A stretch of DNA of 64,000 nucleotides from Pseudomonas viciae (GCF_004786035.1 NZ_CP035088.1:966001-1030000), one strand, 5' to 3'; counted from the stretch's first letter, positions 43,282-54,199 are shown. Made by a program: numbers and translations. The notes: generated by a model from the letters alone, not told the origin.

Positions 43282-44733
43282 TCAGAAGCCGGTTGGGGTG
43301 CGGGTGTGCCAGTCAGTGTTCAACTGATACTGGTGGGCCACATTGAGCAGACGACCTTCCTGGAAATACGGTGCGAGCAATTGCACGCCCACCGGCAGGC
43401 CATCGACGAAGCCGGCCGGCATGGACAGGCCCGGCAAGCCGGCGAGGTTGGCGGTGATGGTGTAGACGTCTTCCAGGTACTCAGCCACCGGGTCGCTGTT
43501 CTTGGCACCGAGTTTCCAGGCCGGGTTCGGCGTGGTCGGGCCGAGGATGATGTCGACCTCGTTGAAGGCGGCCATGAAGTCGTTTTTCACCAGACGGCGG
43601 ATTTTCTGCGCCTTGAGGTAGTAGGCATCGTAGTAGCCGGCGGACAGCGCGTAGGCACCGACCATGATCCGGCGCTGCACTTCGGCACCGAAGCCTTCGC
43701 CACGGGAACGCTTGTACAGGTCGATCAGGTTTTCCGGATTCTCGCAGCGATAACCGAAGCGCACGCCGTCGAAGCGCGACAGGTTCGAGGACGCTTCCGC
43801 CGGGGCGATCACGTAGTACGCGGGAATCGCGTGCTGCATGTTCGGCAGGCTGATTTCCTTGATGACCGCGCCGAGCTTCTCCAACTCCTTGACGCTGTTG
43901 TGAACCAGCTCGGCGATGCGCGGGTCGAGACCAGCGCTGAAGTACTCCTTCGGCACACCGATGCGCAGGCCTTGCAGCGAACCGCTGAGGCTGGCGCTGT
44001 AGTCCGGCACCGGTTCATCGATGCTGGTGGAGTCGTTCGGGTCGAAGCCGGCCATGCCTTGCAGCAGGATCGCGCAGTCTTCGGCAGTACGGGCCAACGG
44101 GCCGCCCTGGTCGAGGCTGGAGGCGTAGGCGATCATGCCCCAGCGCGATACACGACCGTAGGTGGGCTTCAGGCCGGTGAGGTTGGTGAACGCCGCCGGC
44201 TGGCGAATCGAGCCGCCGGTGTCGGTGGCGGTGGCGGCCGGCAGCAGGCGCGCGGCCACGGCGGCGGCGGAGCCGCCGGACGAACCGCCCGGAACGTGCT
44301 CCAGGTTCCACGGGTTCTTCACCGCGCCGTAGTAGCTCGACTCGTTGGCCGAACCCATGGCGAATTCGTCCATGTTGGTCTTGCCCAGGGTCACGGCGCC
44401 GGCGGCGGCCAGCTTGGCGACCACGGTGGCGTCGTACGGGGCCTTGAAGTTGTCGAGCATCTTCGAGCCGCAACTGGTGCGGATGCCCTGGGTGCAGAAC
44501 AGGTCTTTGTGGGCAATCGGCGCACCGAGCAGGGCGCCGCTTTCACCGTTGGCGCGACGGGCATCGGCAGCCTTGGCCTGGCTCAGGGCCAGTTCTTCGG
44601 TGACGCTGATGAAGCTGTTGATCTGCGGGTTGAGCTGGGCGATACGCGCCAGCAGAACCTGGGTCAGCTCTTTGGAGGAAAACTTTTTATCGGCGAGTCC
44701 GCGGGCGATCTCGGCCAGGGTCATGTGATGCAT
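43282..44733 (-). CDS. gatA: Aspartyl/glutamyl-tRNA amidotransferase subunit A (amidase)
   Basis: Glutaminase subunit, 483 residues of the amidase-signature family. The Ser-cisSer-Lys triad is visible: Lys-76 in APIAHKDLF, Ser-151 in [13 protein letters not shown] and the nucleophile Ser-175 in [12 protein letters not shown]. It releases ammonia from glutamine and channels it to GatB. An in-frame Met-4 could also be the start. It lies 16 bases after gatC. Confidence 0.97.
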   Translation of the reverse strand: MHHMTLAEIARGLADKKFSSKELTQVLLARIAQLNPQINSFISVTEELALSQAKAADARRANGESGALLGAPIAHKDLFCTQGIRTSCGSKMLDNFKAPYDATVVAKLAAAGAVTLGKTNMDEFAMGSANESSYYGAVKNPWNLEHVPGGSSGGSAAAVAARLLPAATATDTGGSIRQPAAFTNLTGLKPTYGRVSRWGMIAYASSLDQGGPLARTAEDCAILLQGMAGFDPNDSTSIDEPVPDYSASLSGSLQGLRIGVPKEYFSAGLDPRIAELVHNSVKELEKLGAVIKEISLPNMQHAIPAYYVIAPAEASSNLSRFDGVRFGYRCENPENLIDLYKRSRGEGFGAEVQRRIMVGAYALSAGYYDAYYLKAQKIRRLVKNDFMAAFNEVDIILGPTTPNPAWKLGAKNSDPVAEYLEDVYTITANLAGLPGLSMPAGFVDGLPVGVQLLAPYFQEGRLLNVAHQYQLNTDWHTRTPTGF

Positions 44734-44749
44734 GAGAGGCTCTTTCCCT

Positions 44750-45037
44750 TTAGTCGATGACTTTCGGAACCAGGTACAGGCCGTTTTCGACCGCTGGTGC
44801 GATGGACTGGTAGGCCTCGCGGTGATTGGACTCGGTCACGACGTCGGCGCGCAGGCGCTGGCTGGCTTCCAGTGGGTGGGCCAGGGGTTCGATGCCGTCG
44901 GTATTGACCGCCTGCATCTCGTCGACCAGCCCCAGAATGCTGTTCAGGGCAGAAGTGATATGTGGAAGATCGGCTTCATTGAGGCCCAGACAGGCCAGAT
45001 GAGCGATTTTTTCCACGTCGGAGCGTTCAAGCGCCAT
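44750..45037 (-). CDS. gatC: Aspartyl/glutamyl-tRNA amidotransferase subunit C
   Basis: 95-residue small subunit that wraps around GatA and GatB and stabilises them: [20 protein letters not shown], then [20 protein letters not shown], the conserved proline-containing stretch that passes through the GatA-GatB interface. First gene of gatCAB, divergent from mreB. Its leader contains a terminator-like hairpin, which hints at transcription attenuation. Confidence 0.95.
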   Translation of the reverse strand: MALERSDVEKIAHLACLGLNEADLPHITSALNSILGLVDEMQAVNTDGIEPLAHPLEASQRLRADVVTESNHREAYQSIAPAVENGLYLVPKVID

Positions 45038-45050
45038 GGGATTCTCCAGT

Positions 45051-45079
45051 GGAAAACAAAACGGACGCAGTCTGTCCGT
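45051..45079 (-). promoter_or_regulatory. Terminator-like hairpin in the gatCAB leader
   Basis: On the minus strand ACGGAC-7-GTCCGT (45079-45061) is followed by TTTGTTTTCC, 14 bases before the gatC ATG region. As the hairpin lies between the divergent promoter region and gatC, it would act on the gatCAB transcript itself. The stem is short (6 bp), so the effect is uncertain. Confidence 0.4.
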
Positions 45080-45239
45080 GTGTTAGATTGTCGGAACACT
45101 ACCGCATTTCTACGGCCTTACGGCCGCGATTGTGGGGTTTGGTGCACAGAAAAGCGGCCAATTTAACATATTGGCGCCTTGCCCAAAATCCCTGTCGTTG
45201 TTAGAGTTTGCCGCACTTTTTTACCCACGCGTTGCCTAG

Positions 45240-46289
<1,050 letters not shown>

Positions 46290-46321
46290 ATGTTGCTGGA
46301 GTGGTCTATGTTGTTCGCTCC

Positions 46322-46347
46322 CGGGCAGCACTTTGCAGTGCTGCCCG
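46322..46347 (+). terminator. Hairpin without T-run between mreB and mreC
   Basis: Perfect 11-bp stem CGGGCAGCACT / AGTGCTGCCCG with a TTGC loop. The next bases are TTGGCGTTTATC, so there is no strong T-run; it more likely blocks 3' exonucleases or partly ends transcription, favouring mreB over mreC. Confidence 0.6.
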
Positions 46348-46431
46348 TTGGCGTTTATCTTCTGTCATTCGTATCCAGGCCGGTCTGATGCCGTATGAAT
46401 AAAGAGAACATTTGCCTGGGAGGAGCGGCCT

Positions 46432-47565
46432 ATTAAACCGCTTTTCGCCAAAGGCCCCTCATTGGGTGTGCGCCTGCTGGTGCTGACCGTGCTATCGGTC
46501 GCGCTGATGGTGGTCGATGCCCGCTTCACGCTGCTCAAGCCAGTGCGCAGCCAGATGTCGCTGGTGTTGATGGAGTCCTACTGGATCACCGACCTGCCGC
46601 AGCGCTTGTGGCAAGGTGTGGCCAGCCAGTTTGGCAGCCGGACCGAACTGGTCGCCGAAAACGAAAAACTCAAGACCGAAAACCTGCTGTTGCAGGGGCG
46701 CATGCAGAAGCTCGCGGCCCTCACCGAGCAGAATGTGCGGCTGCGTGAGTTGCTCAATTCTTCGGCGCTGGTCAATGAGAAGGTCGAAGTGGCCGAATTG
46801 ATCGGCATGGACCCCAACCCCTTCACCCACCGCATCATCATCAACAAGGGTGAGCGCGACGGCGTGGTTCTCGGCCAGCCGGTTCTCGACGCCCGGGGCC
46901 TGATGGGCCAGGTGGTGGAGTTGATGCCCTACACCTCCCGGGTGCTGTTGCTGACTGACACTACCCACAGCATTCCCGTGCAGGTCAATCGCAACGGTTT
47001 GCGCGCGATTGCCAGCGGCACCGGCAACCCGGAGCGCCTGGAACTGCGGCACGTGGCCGACACCGCGGACATCAAGGAAGGCGACCTGCTGGTCAGCTCC
47101 GGCCTCGGTCAGCGGTTCCCGGCCGGTTATCCGGTGGCGACGGTCAAGGAAGTCATCCATGACTCCGGCCAGCCGTTCGCCATCGTCCGCGCGGTGCCGA
47201 CGGCTGCGTTGAATCGCAGCCGTTACCTGCTGCTGGTATTCAGCGACAACCGCACACCCGAGGAGCGCGCCAACGACGCGGCCGTGGCCCAGGAAGCCCA
47301 GGACCGCCAGGGCGGCGAGTCGGCCACCCCGGCTACGGCTAGCCCGGCGCCAGTCCCTGCCACCGTGCCCAAACCGCAAGTGCCTGCACCGGCCGCGGCA
47401 GCTCCGGCGACAACGCCGGCGGCTGCACCCGCCGCCACGCCTGCTGCGAAACCGACCCGCTCGACCACTCACGCGCCGGCGTCCCAGCCTGCCCGGCCCG
47501 CCGCGAACCCACCTGTCGCCACGCCGGCCGCCGCGCCAGCCACCAGGGGAGCACGAGAAGAATGA
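46432..47565 (+). CDS. mreC: Rod shape-determining protein MreC, probable ATT start
   Basis: Inner-membrane protein linking MreB to the wall-synthesis enzymes. The proposed start is ATT at 46432: GGAGGAG ends 6 bases before it, the preceding in-frame codons up to a TGA at 46396 contain no ATG, GTG or TTG, and the reading (M)KPLFAKGPSLGVRLL matches the E. coli MreC start MKPIFSRGPS as I remember it. A TTG at 46462 is the conventional alternative. 377 residues: membrane helix at about 12-30, coiled coil (ENEKLKTENLLLQGRMQKLA), two beta domains, and an unusually long Pro/Ala-rich tail of about 90 residues. Confidence 0.93.
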   Translation: MKPLFAKGPSLGVRLLVLTVLSVALMVVDARFTLLKPVRSQMSLVLMESYWITDLPQRLWQGVASQFGSRTELVAENEKLKTENLLLQGRMQKLAALTEQNVRLRELLNSSALVNEKVEVAELIGMDPNPFTHRIIINKGERDGVVLGQPVLDARGLMGQVVELMPYTSRVLLLTDTTHSIPVQVNRNGLRAIASGTGNPERLELRHVADTADIKEGDLLVSSGLGQRFPAGYPVATVKEVIHDSGQPFAIVRAVPTAALNRSRYLLLVFSDNRTPEERANDAAVAQEAQDRQGGESATPATASPAPVPATVPKPQVPAPAAAAPATTPAAAPAATPAAKPTRSTTHAPASQPARPAANPPVATPAAAPATRGAREE

Positions 47566-48050
47566 GCAGTACTCAATCCGGAAATGGCTGGATGGTCTGG
47601 CTGACCTTCGCCATCGGCCTGTTGCTCAGCGTTTCGCCGCTGCCGCAGTTCATGGAAATCCTGCGGCCACTGTGGCTGGCCCTGCTGCTGGCCTTCTGGG
47701 CGCTGGCACTGCCGCACAAGGTCGGCATGGTCACCGCCTGGTGCCTGGGCCTGGCCGAGGACGTGCTTTATGGCACGTTGCTGGGGCAGAACGCGCTGAT
47801 CCTGACGCTGATTACGTTCCTGGTGCTGTCGTTGCAACAACGCCTGCGGATGTTCCCCATGTGGCAACAGTGCCTGGTGATCCTGGTGATCTTCGGCCTG
47901 GCGCAACTGGTGCAATTGTGGCTCAGCGCGCTGACCGGCAATCGTCAGCCGACCCTGGCCCTGGTGCTGCCAGCGCTGGTCAGCGCCTTGCTCTGGCCTT
48001 GGGTCAGCTTCGGTTTGCGTGGCCTGCGCCTGCGTTTCAAAATTAACTGA
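47562..48050 (+). CDS. mreD: Rod shape-determining protein MreD
   Basis: Small integral membrane protein of 162 residues with about five helices (WMVWLTFAIGLLLSVSPLPQ, LWLALLLAFWALALPHKVGM, then GLAEDVLYGTLLGQNALILT), a component of the elongasome that works with MreC. The ATG at 47562 overlaps the mreC stop codon (ATGA), so the two are translationally coupled. Confidence 0.95.
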   Translation: MSSTQSGNGWMVWLTFAIGLLLSVSPLPQFMEILRPLWLALLLAFWALALPHKVGMVTAWCLGLAEDVLYGTLLGQNALILTLITFLVLSLQQRLRMFPMWQQCLVILVIFGLAQLVQLWLSALTGNRQPTLALVLPALVSALLWPWVSFGLRGLRLRFKIN

Positions 48051-48087
48051 TTCGGTCAGGCATTGGCCTTGATAGGGAGATGTCTTG

Positions 48088-48684
48088 ATGAAACCGCTTT
48101 ACCTCGCCTCAGGCTCGCCGCGTCGGCGTGAACTGCTCACGCAGATCGGCGTGCCGTTCACCGCCGTCAGCGCGGACATCGACGAAACCCCCTTGGATCA
48201 CGAAAGCCCTTCGGCCTATGTCGAGCGCCTGGCGCGCGGCAAGGCCGAGGCTGGATGGCGCGCCCTGGAAACCGACGTGGATGGCTGCGTGCTGGGGGCT
48301 GACACCGCCGTGGTGTTGGACGGGCAGATTCTCGGCAAGCCACTGGACCAGACCGATTCCATGGCGATGCTCTTGAGCCTGTCCGGTCGCGAGCATGAAG
48401 TATTGACCGCCATTGCCCTACTGGATGGGCAGCGTTGCGAATCCCGCGTTGTCCGCAGCCGGGTGCGCTTTCGCTCCATCACTGAACAAGAAGCGGCGGC
48501 CTACTGGGCCAGCGGTGAACCCCGGGACAAGGCCGGCGGCTATGGCATCCAGGGTTTGGGCGCGGTGTTTGTCGCCGGGTTGGACGGCAGTTATTCGGCC
48601 GTGGTCGGCCTGCCGCTGTGCGAAACCGCAGAACTGCTGGGCCATTTCGGCATACCCTGTTGGCAAACCTTGAGCGCGCGCTGA
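48088..48684 (+). CDS. maf: Maf-family nucleoside triphosphate pyrophosphatase
   Basis: Housecleaning enzyme of 198 residues that hydrolyses dTTP/UTP or modified nucleotides. Maf motifs are clear: [18 protein letters not shown] (4-21), [13 protein letters not shown], the acidic centre [18 protein letters not shown], and [20 protein letters not shown]. The YhdE-like sequence suggests dTTP/UTP preference (family knowledge). The ATG at 48088 follows GGGAGA; it lies 37 bases after mreD and probably in the same transcript. Confidence 0.95.
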   Translation: MKPLYLASGSPRRRELLTQIGVPFTAVSADIDETPLDHESPSAYVERLARGKAEAGWRALETDVDGCVLGADTAVVLDGQILGKPLDQTDSMAMLLSLSGREHEVLTAIALLDGQRCESRVVRSRVRFRSITEQEAAAYWASGEPRDKAGGYGIQGLGAVFVAGLDGSYSAVVGLPLCETAELLGHFGIPCWQTLSAR

Positions 48685-48739
48685 GCGCCGTCTGACTGAT
48701 GCGGCCATAATCGTGAATATGCCTGAACGAGACCCTGCC

Positions 48740-50197
48740 ATGAGTGAAGAGATCCTGATCAACATCACGCCGATGGAATCGCGCGTGGCGGTGGTTGAAA
48801 ACGGTGTGCTGCAAGAGGTCCACGTCGAGCGCACGCAAAAGCGCGGTATCGTCGGCAATATCTACAAAGGCAAGGTGGTGCGGGTGCTGCCGGGCATGCA
48901 GGCGGCCTTCGTCGACATCGGCCTTGACCGGGCGGCATTCATTCACGCCTCGGAAATTTCCATGCGCGAAGGGCCAGCGGTGGAGAGCATCAGCGCGCTG
49001 GTCCATGAAGGCCAGAGCCTGGTGGTGCAGGTCACCAAGGACCCCATCGGTTCCAAGGGCGCGCGCCTGACCACCCAGCTGTCGATTCCGTCGCGCTACC
49101 TGGTGTACATGCCGCGTACCGCCCACGTCGGCATTTCCCTGAAGATCGAAGACGAAGCCGAGCGCGAGCGCCTCAAGCAGGTGGTCAGCGACTGCGTGGA
49201 AAAAGAAGGCATCAAGGAAGCCGGTGGTTTCATCCTGCGTACCGCCGCCGAAGGGGCCGGGGCCGATGAAATCCTCATGGACATCCGCTACCTGCGAAGG
49301 CTCTGGGACCAGATCGCCGCGCAGATCAAGACCATCGCTACCCCCAGCGTGATCTATGAAGACCTGGGCCTGGCGCTGCGTACGCTACGGGACCTGGTCA
49401 GCCCCAAGATCGAAAAGATCCGCATCGACTCCCGGGAAACCTTCCAGAAAACCACCCAGTTTGTCGCCGAGCTGATGCCGGAAATTGCCGATCGCCTTGA
49501 GCATTACCCTGGCGAACGGCCGATTTTCGACCTGTACGGCGTCGAGGATGAAATCCAGAAGGCCCTTGAACGCAAGGTGCCGCTCAAATCTGGCGGTTAC
49601 CTGGTGGTTGATCCGGCCGAGGCCATGAGCACTATCGACGTCAATACCGGGGCGTTCGTCGGCCATCGCAACCTCGAAGAAACCATCTTCAAGACCAACC
49701 TGGAGGCGGCCACCGCCATCGCCCGCCAATTGCGCCTGCGCAACCTGGGCGGGATCATCATCATCGACTTCATCGACATGGAGCATGAAGAGCACCAGCG
49801 CCAAGTGTTGCGGACCCTGGAAAAACAACTCGAGCGTGACCACGCCAAGACCAACATCATCGGCATCACCGAGCTGGGCCTGGTGCAGATGACCCGCAAG
49901 CGCACCCGCGAAAGCCTTGAGCAGGTGCTGTGCGAGCCGTGCAGCAGTTGCCAGGGCCGGGGCAAACTCAAGACCCCGGAAACCGTGTGTTACGAAATCT
50001 TCCGGGAAATTCTCCGGGAGGCGCGCGCCTACCAGGCCACCGGCTATAGAGTGTTGGCCAACCAGAAAGTGGTGGATCGCCTGCTCGATGAAGAGTCGGG
50101 CAATGTCGCCGAACTGGAAGCTTTTATCGGCCGTACGATTCGTTTTCAGGTGGAAACCATGTATTCCCAGGAACAATACGACGTGGTGTTGCTCTGA
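48740..50197 (+). CDS. rng: Ribonuclease G
   Basis: Endoribonuclease of 485 residues that matures the 5' end of 16S rRNA and cuts some mRNAs. An S1 RNA-binding domain (GNIYKGKVVRVLPGMQAAFV, DIGLDRAAFIH) is followed by the RNase E/G catalytic core with metal-binding aspartates (TIDVNTGAFVG, IIIIDFIDME) and the zinc-link cysteines in CEPCSSCQGRG. The ATG at 48740 gives the length seen in Pseudomonas; its ribosome-binding site is weak and an ATG at 48719 is possible. It follows maf in the usual order. Confidence 0.95.
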   Translation: MSEEILINITPMESRVAVVENGVLQEVHVERTQKRGIVGNIYKGKVVRVLPGMQAAFVDIGLDRAAFIHASEISMREGPAVESISALVHEGQSLVVQVTKDPIGSKGARLTTQLSIPSRYLVYMPRTAHVGISLKIEDEAERERLKQVVSDCVEKEGIKEAGGFILRTAAEGAGADEILMDIRYLRRLWDQIAAQIKTIATPSVIYEDLGLALRTLRDLVSPKIEKIRIDSRETFQKTTQFVAELMPEIADRLEHYPGERPIFDLYGVEDEIQKALERKVPLKSGGYLVVDPAEAMSTIDVNTGAFVGHRNLEETIFKTNLEAATAIARQLRLRNLGGIIIIDFIDMEHEEHQRQVLRTLEKQLERDHAKTNIIGITELGLVQMTRKRTRESLEQVLCEPCSSCQGRGKLKTPETVCYEIFREILREARAYQATGYRVLANQKVVDRLLDEESGNVAELEAFIGRTIRFQVETMYSQEQYDVVLL

Positions 50198-50257
50198 AGG
50201 GCCTGGGAAGCGGCGGGCCCGCAGATTTGACCGGCTTTGCCAAGGGAGCCCACTGAC

Positions 50258-53200
50258 ATGGAGCGTTTGACTCGTATTTTGGCCGCGCTGACCCGCTGGG
50301 GGCTGGGCCTGTGTGCGCTCCTTCTGGTGCTGCTGGCCTTATATGTCAGCCTCGGTCGGGAGTTGGTCCCACTGGTGGCCGAATATCGTGCCGAGGTCCA
50401 GGCCCGGGCCGGCCAAGCGCTGGGCCTGCCCGTGCACATCGGCAGCCTCGAAGGTAGCTGGGGCGCTTTGGCGCCGATCCTGGCGGCGCGCGACGTGGTG
50501 GTCGGCGAGGGCGCCAATGCCTTGCACCTGGATCAGGTGCGGGCCGTGCCGGACTTGTGGGGCAGCCTGCTGGCGCGTCAGGTGCGTATTGCTCACCTGG
50601 AGCTCAGCGGCCTGAAGATCAGCCTCAAGGAGGACGTCGACGGCAAGTGGGCCTTGGAAGGCCTGCCGGTGCAGGATGATCAGCCCCTCGATCCGCAGCA
50701 ACTGCTCGATCGCATGCAGGTGGTTTCCAAGCTGTCGCTGCTCGATAGCCAAGTGACCTTGCAACCCCTTGAACAAGCACCGTTGACCCTGACCTACGTC
50801 GGCTTGAGCTTGCGCACCGGCGCCACCCGCCAGCGCCTGGACGCGCGCCTGACCCTGCCCGACGGCCAGCCCGTGGCGATCAACCTGCGCACCCGCATCC
50901 GCGCCAGCGATTGGAAGAACGGCCAGGCCGACGCTTACCTGAGCCTGCCGCAAAGCGACTGGTCCAAATGGCTGCCGAAACGCCTGACCCGGCAATGGAA
51001 TTTTTCCCGGATCAAGGCCGGTGGCGAGTTCTGGCTGAGCTGGGGTGACGGTACGCTGCAAAGCGCGGCCATGCGCTTGGACGCCCCTGACATCCAGGGT
51101 GCCTACGCCGAGCGCAAGCCGGTGCAGATCCACAACCTGGCCCTCAATGGCTATTTCCAGCGTGGCAGCCAGGGATTTACCGCAACCTTCGATTCCCTGG
51201 CGATGAACCTGGGCGAAACCCGCTGGGAATCACGCCTGCAGCTGCAACAGAGCAGCGCCACTGAAAAGACCGAAGAACTTTGGCACTTGCAAGCCGATCG
51301 CCTTGACCTGGCGCCGCTGACCCCATTGCTGCATGCCCTGGCGCCACTGCCTGAAGGCGTCGCGACGACCATCGACCGGCTCAAGGTCACCGGCGGCCTG
51401 CGCAACGTACTGGTGGATTACCGACCGCAGAACAGCGGTGATCAAAAAATCAGTTTCGCCACGAATCTGGACACGGTGGGTTTCGACGCCTACCGCGGCG
51501 CCCCCGCGGCACGCAATGTATCGGGGAGCCTGAGTGGCGACCTCGGCGGCGGCGAGCTGCGCATGGACAGCAAGGATTTTTCCCTGCACCTGGACCCGAT
51601 CTTCGCCAAACCCTGGCAATACCTGCAGGCCAATGCTCGGCTGACCTGGAAGCTGGACAAGCAAGGCTTCACCCTGATCGCCCCGTACTTGAAGGTGCTG
51701 GGGGAGGAGGGCCGGATTGCCGGCGATTTCCTGATCCGCCTGCATTTCGACCACAGCCAGGAAGACTACATGGACCTGCGGGTCGGCCTGGTGGATGGCG
51801 ACGGCCGCTACACCGCCAAGTACTTGCCCGCGGTCCTGAGCCCGGCGCTGGATGAGTGGCTGCGCACGGCAATCGTCAAAGGCGCGGTGGATGAGGGTTT
51901 TTTCCAGTACCAAGGCTCGCTGAATAAAGGTGCCGAGGACGCGGCTCGCAGTATCAGTCTGTTTTTCAAGGTACATGACGCCGAACTGGCGTTCCAGCCG
52001 GGCTGGCCGTCGGTCAGCAAGGTCAGCGGCGATGTCTTCGTCGAAGACAGCGGCGTGCGCATCTATGCCAGCCAGGGGCAACTGCTGGAGACCCAGGTCA
52101 AGGATGTCTCGGTGAACATTCCCCATGTACCCAGTGGGCAGAGTTCCCACCTGCTACTGGACGGCGGGTTCGCCGGAGGATTGGGCGACGGTCTGAAGAT
52201 TCTCCAGACGGCACCGATTGGCACCGCCGAGACGTTCGCCGGCTGGGAGGGCGAGGGCGCGCTGCAAGGCAACGTGAAACTCGATATTCCGCTGGTCAAA
52301 GGCGAGCAGCCGAAGATCCTGGTGGACTTTGCCACCGACCAGGCCCGGCTCAAACTCAGTGAGCCGGCGCTGGAACTGACCCAGCTCAAAGGCGACTTCC
52401 GTTTCGACAGCAACAAAGGGTTGAGCGGCAAGGGCATCAGCGCCCGGGCCTTCGACCGCCCGGTGACGGCGCAGATTTTCGCCGAGGGCCGCGCCGGTGC
52501 GCTCAACACGCGGGTCGCGGCGTCCGGGCAGGTAGAGATCAAAACACTCACCAGTTGGTTGAACGTCACCCAGCCGCTGCCGGTATCCGGGGTGGTGCCG
52601 TATCAGTTGCAGGTGATCCTTGACGGCGCCGACAGCCAGTTATCGGTCAAGTCCAGCCTCAAGGGCGTGGCGCTGGACCTGCCAGCGCCCTTCGGCATGA
52701 CCGCCGATGCCGGGCGTGACACGGTGTTTCGCATGACCTTGCAAGGGCCGGAGCGGCGTTACTGGGTCGATTATGGCGACCTGGCCAGCTTCACCTACGC
52801 AGCCCCGAGCGGAAAACTGGCCGACGGTCGCGGCGAGCTGTTGCTGGGGAGCGGCGATGCTGTCCTGCCAGGGACCAAGGGGTTGCGACTGCGCGGGACA
52901 CTGTCGGAGCTGGACGTCAGCCCGTGGCAGAAGTTGGTGAGCAAGTACGCCGGCCAGGACCCGGGCAGCAGCGCCAAGCAGTTGCTCAGCGGTGCTGATC
53001 TGAAGATCGGCAAGCTCACGGCCATGGGCACGACCCTGGACCAGGCTTCGGTTCAGCTTGATCGTAAGCCGGACGCCTGGGGCCTGCGGCTCGACAGCCA
53101 GCAGGCCAAGGGTAGCGTCAGCCTGCCAGACGCGAAAGCCGCCCCGATTGGTATCAAGCTTGACTATGTACGCCTGCCGGCCGTGGACCCGACGGTGCAG

Positions 53201-54061
53201 GCCGACGAAAACGCCCCGGACCCGCTGGCTTCGGTCGACCCCACTGCCATTCCGGCGATGGATGTCGCCATCGACCAGTTGTTCCAGGGCCCGGACCTGA
53301 TCGGTGCCTGGTCGTTGAAGGTGCGCCCGACCGGCAAAGGCATCGCGCTGAATAATCTGGATATGGGCCTCAAGGGCATGGTGTTGAAGGGCAACGGTGC
53401 CTGGGAAGGTGCGCCCGGTGCGACCAGCAGTTGGTACAAGGGCCGCATTGGCGGCAAGAACCTGGCTGATGTGCTCAAGGGCTGGGGCTTTGCACCGAGC
53501 GTCACCAGCCAGTCGTTCCACCTGGACGTCGATGGTCGCTGGCCAGGTTCGCCGGCGTGGGTCGCGACCAAGCGTTTTTCCGGCAGTCTCGATGCGTCGC
53601 TGAGCAAGGGCCAGTTCGTCGAGGTCGAAGGCAGCGCCCAGGCATTGCGGGTATTCGGCCTGCTGAATTTCAACTCCATCGGCCGGCGCTTGCGCCTGGA
53701 CTTCTCCGACCTGTTCGGCAAGGGCCTGAGCTACGACCGGGTCAAGGGGCTGCTGGTGGCGAGCGACGGTGTGTACGTGACCCGTGAGCCCATTACCCTG
53801 ACAGGGCCTTCCAGCAACCTGGAGCTCAACGGAACGCTGGACATGGTGGCCGACCGGGTCGACGCCAAGCTGCTGGTGACGCTCCCGGTGACCAACAACC
53901 TGCCGATTGCCGCGCTGATCGTCGGCGCTCCGGCGGTGGGTGGCGCGCTGTTTTTGATCGACAAACTGATCGGCGACCGCGTGGCGCGCTTCGCCAGCGT
54001 AAGATACGACGTCAAGGGCCCGTGGAAAGAGCCGAAGATTACCTTCGATAAGCCGTTCTAA
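50258..54061 (+). CDS. yhdP: YhdP-family AsmA-like envelope protein
   Basis: Very large protein, 1267 residues, anchored by one N-terminal helix (about 13-33, GLGLCALLLVLLALYVSLG) with the rest in the periplasm as a long beta-rich groove of the AsmA-like/DUF3971 type. In E. coli YhdP carries phospholipids between the inner and outer membranes. C-terminal block LRVFGLLNFNSIGRRLRLDF and the ending TLPVTNNLPIAALIVGAPAV are characteristic. The ATG at 50258 follows GGGAG. It lies 60 bases after rng. Confidence 0.92.
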   Translation: MERLTRILAALTRWGLGLCALLLVLLALYVSLGRELVPLVAEYRAEVQARAGQALGLPVHIGSLEGSWGALAPILAARDVVVGEGANALHLDQVRAVPDLWGSLLARQVRIAHLELSGLKISLKEDVDGKWALEGLPVQDDQPLDPQQLLDRMQVVSKLSLLDSQVTLQPLEQAPLTLTYVGLSLRTGATRQRLDARLTLPDGQPVAINLRTRIRASDWKNGQADAYLSLPQSDWSKWLPKRLTRQWNFSRIKAGGEFWLSWGDGTLQSAAMRLDAPDIQGAYAERKPVQIHNLALNGYFQRGSQGFTATFDSLAMNLGETRWESRLQLQQSSATEKTEELWHLQADRLDLAPLTPLLHALAPLPEGVATTIDRLKVTGGLRNVLVDYRPQNSGDQKISFATNLDTVGFDAYRGAPAARNVSGSLSGDLGGGELRMDSKDFSLHLDPIFAKPWQYLQANARLTWKLDKQGFTLIAPYLKVLGEEGRIAGDFLIRLHFDHSQEDYMDLRVGLVDGDGRYTAKYLPAVLSPALDEWLRTAIVKGAVDEGFFQYQGSLNKGAEDAARSISLFFKVHDAELAFQPGWPSVSKVSGDVFVEDSGVRIYASQGQLLETQVKDVSVNIPHVPSGQSSHLLLDGGFAGGLGDGLKILQTAPIGTAETFAGWEGEGALQGNVKLDIPLVKGEQPKILVDFATDQARLKLSEPALELTQLKGDFRFDSNKGLSGKGISARAFDRPVTAQIFAEGRAGALNTRVAASGQVEIKTLTSWLNVTQPLPVSGVVPYQLQVILDGADSQLSVKSSLKGVALDLPAPFGMTADAGRDTVFRMTLQGPERRYWVDYGDLASFTYAAPSGKLADGRGELLLGSGDAVLPGTKGLRLRGTLSELDVSPWQKLVSKYAGQDPGSSAKQLLSGADLKIGKLTAMGTTLDQASVQLDRKPDAWGLRLDSQQAKGSVSLPDAKAAPIGIKLDYVRLPAVDPTVQADENAPDPLASVDPTAIPAMDVAIDQLFQGPDLIGAWSLKVRPTGKGIALNNLDMGLKGMVLKGNGAWEGAPGATSSWYKGRIGGKNLADVLKGWGFAPSVTSQSFHLDVDGRWPGSPAWVATKRFSGSLDASLSKGQFVEVEGSAQALRVFGLLNFNSIGRRLRLDFSDLFGKGLSYDRVKGLLVASDGVYVTREPITLTGPSSNLELNGTLDMVADRVDAKLLVTLPVTNNLPIAALIVGAPAVGGALFLIDKLIGDRVARFASVRYDVKGPWKEPKITFDKPF

Positions 54062-54081
54062 TGGACGATGGGTATCCCTTT

Positions 54082-54170
54082 TGTGGGAGCGGGCTTGCTC
54101 GCGAAAGCGTCGGCACTTTCAATATTGATGTGACAGACACACCGCTTTCGCGAGCAAGCCCGCTCCCACA
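54082..54170. repeat. REPIN
   Basis: TGTGGGAGCGGGCTTGCTCG at 54082 and inverted TTCGCGAGCAAGCCCGCTCC ending at 54170, with about 40 bases between, in the gap between yhdP and the nitrilase gene. Confidence 0.92.
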
Positions 54171-54199
54171 GGGAACTATGCAAAAGTGAGGGAAGCACC

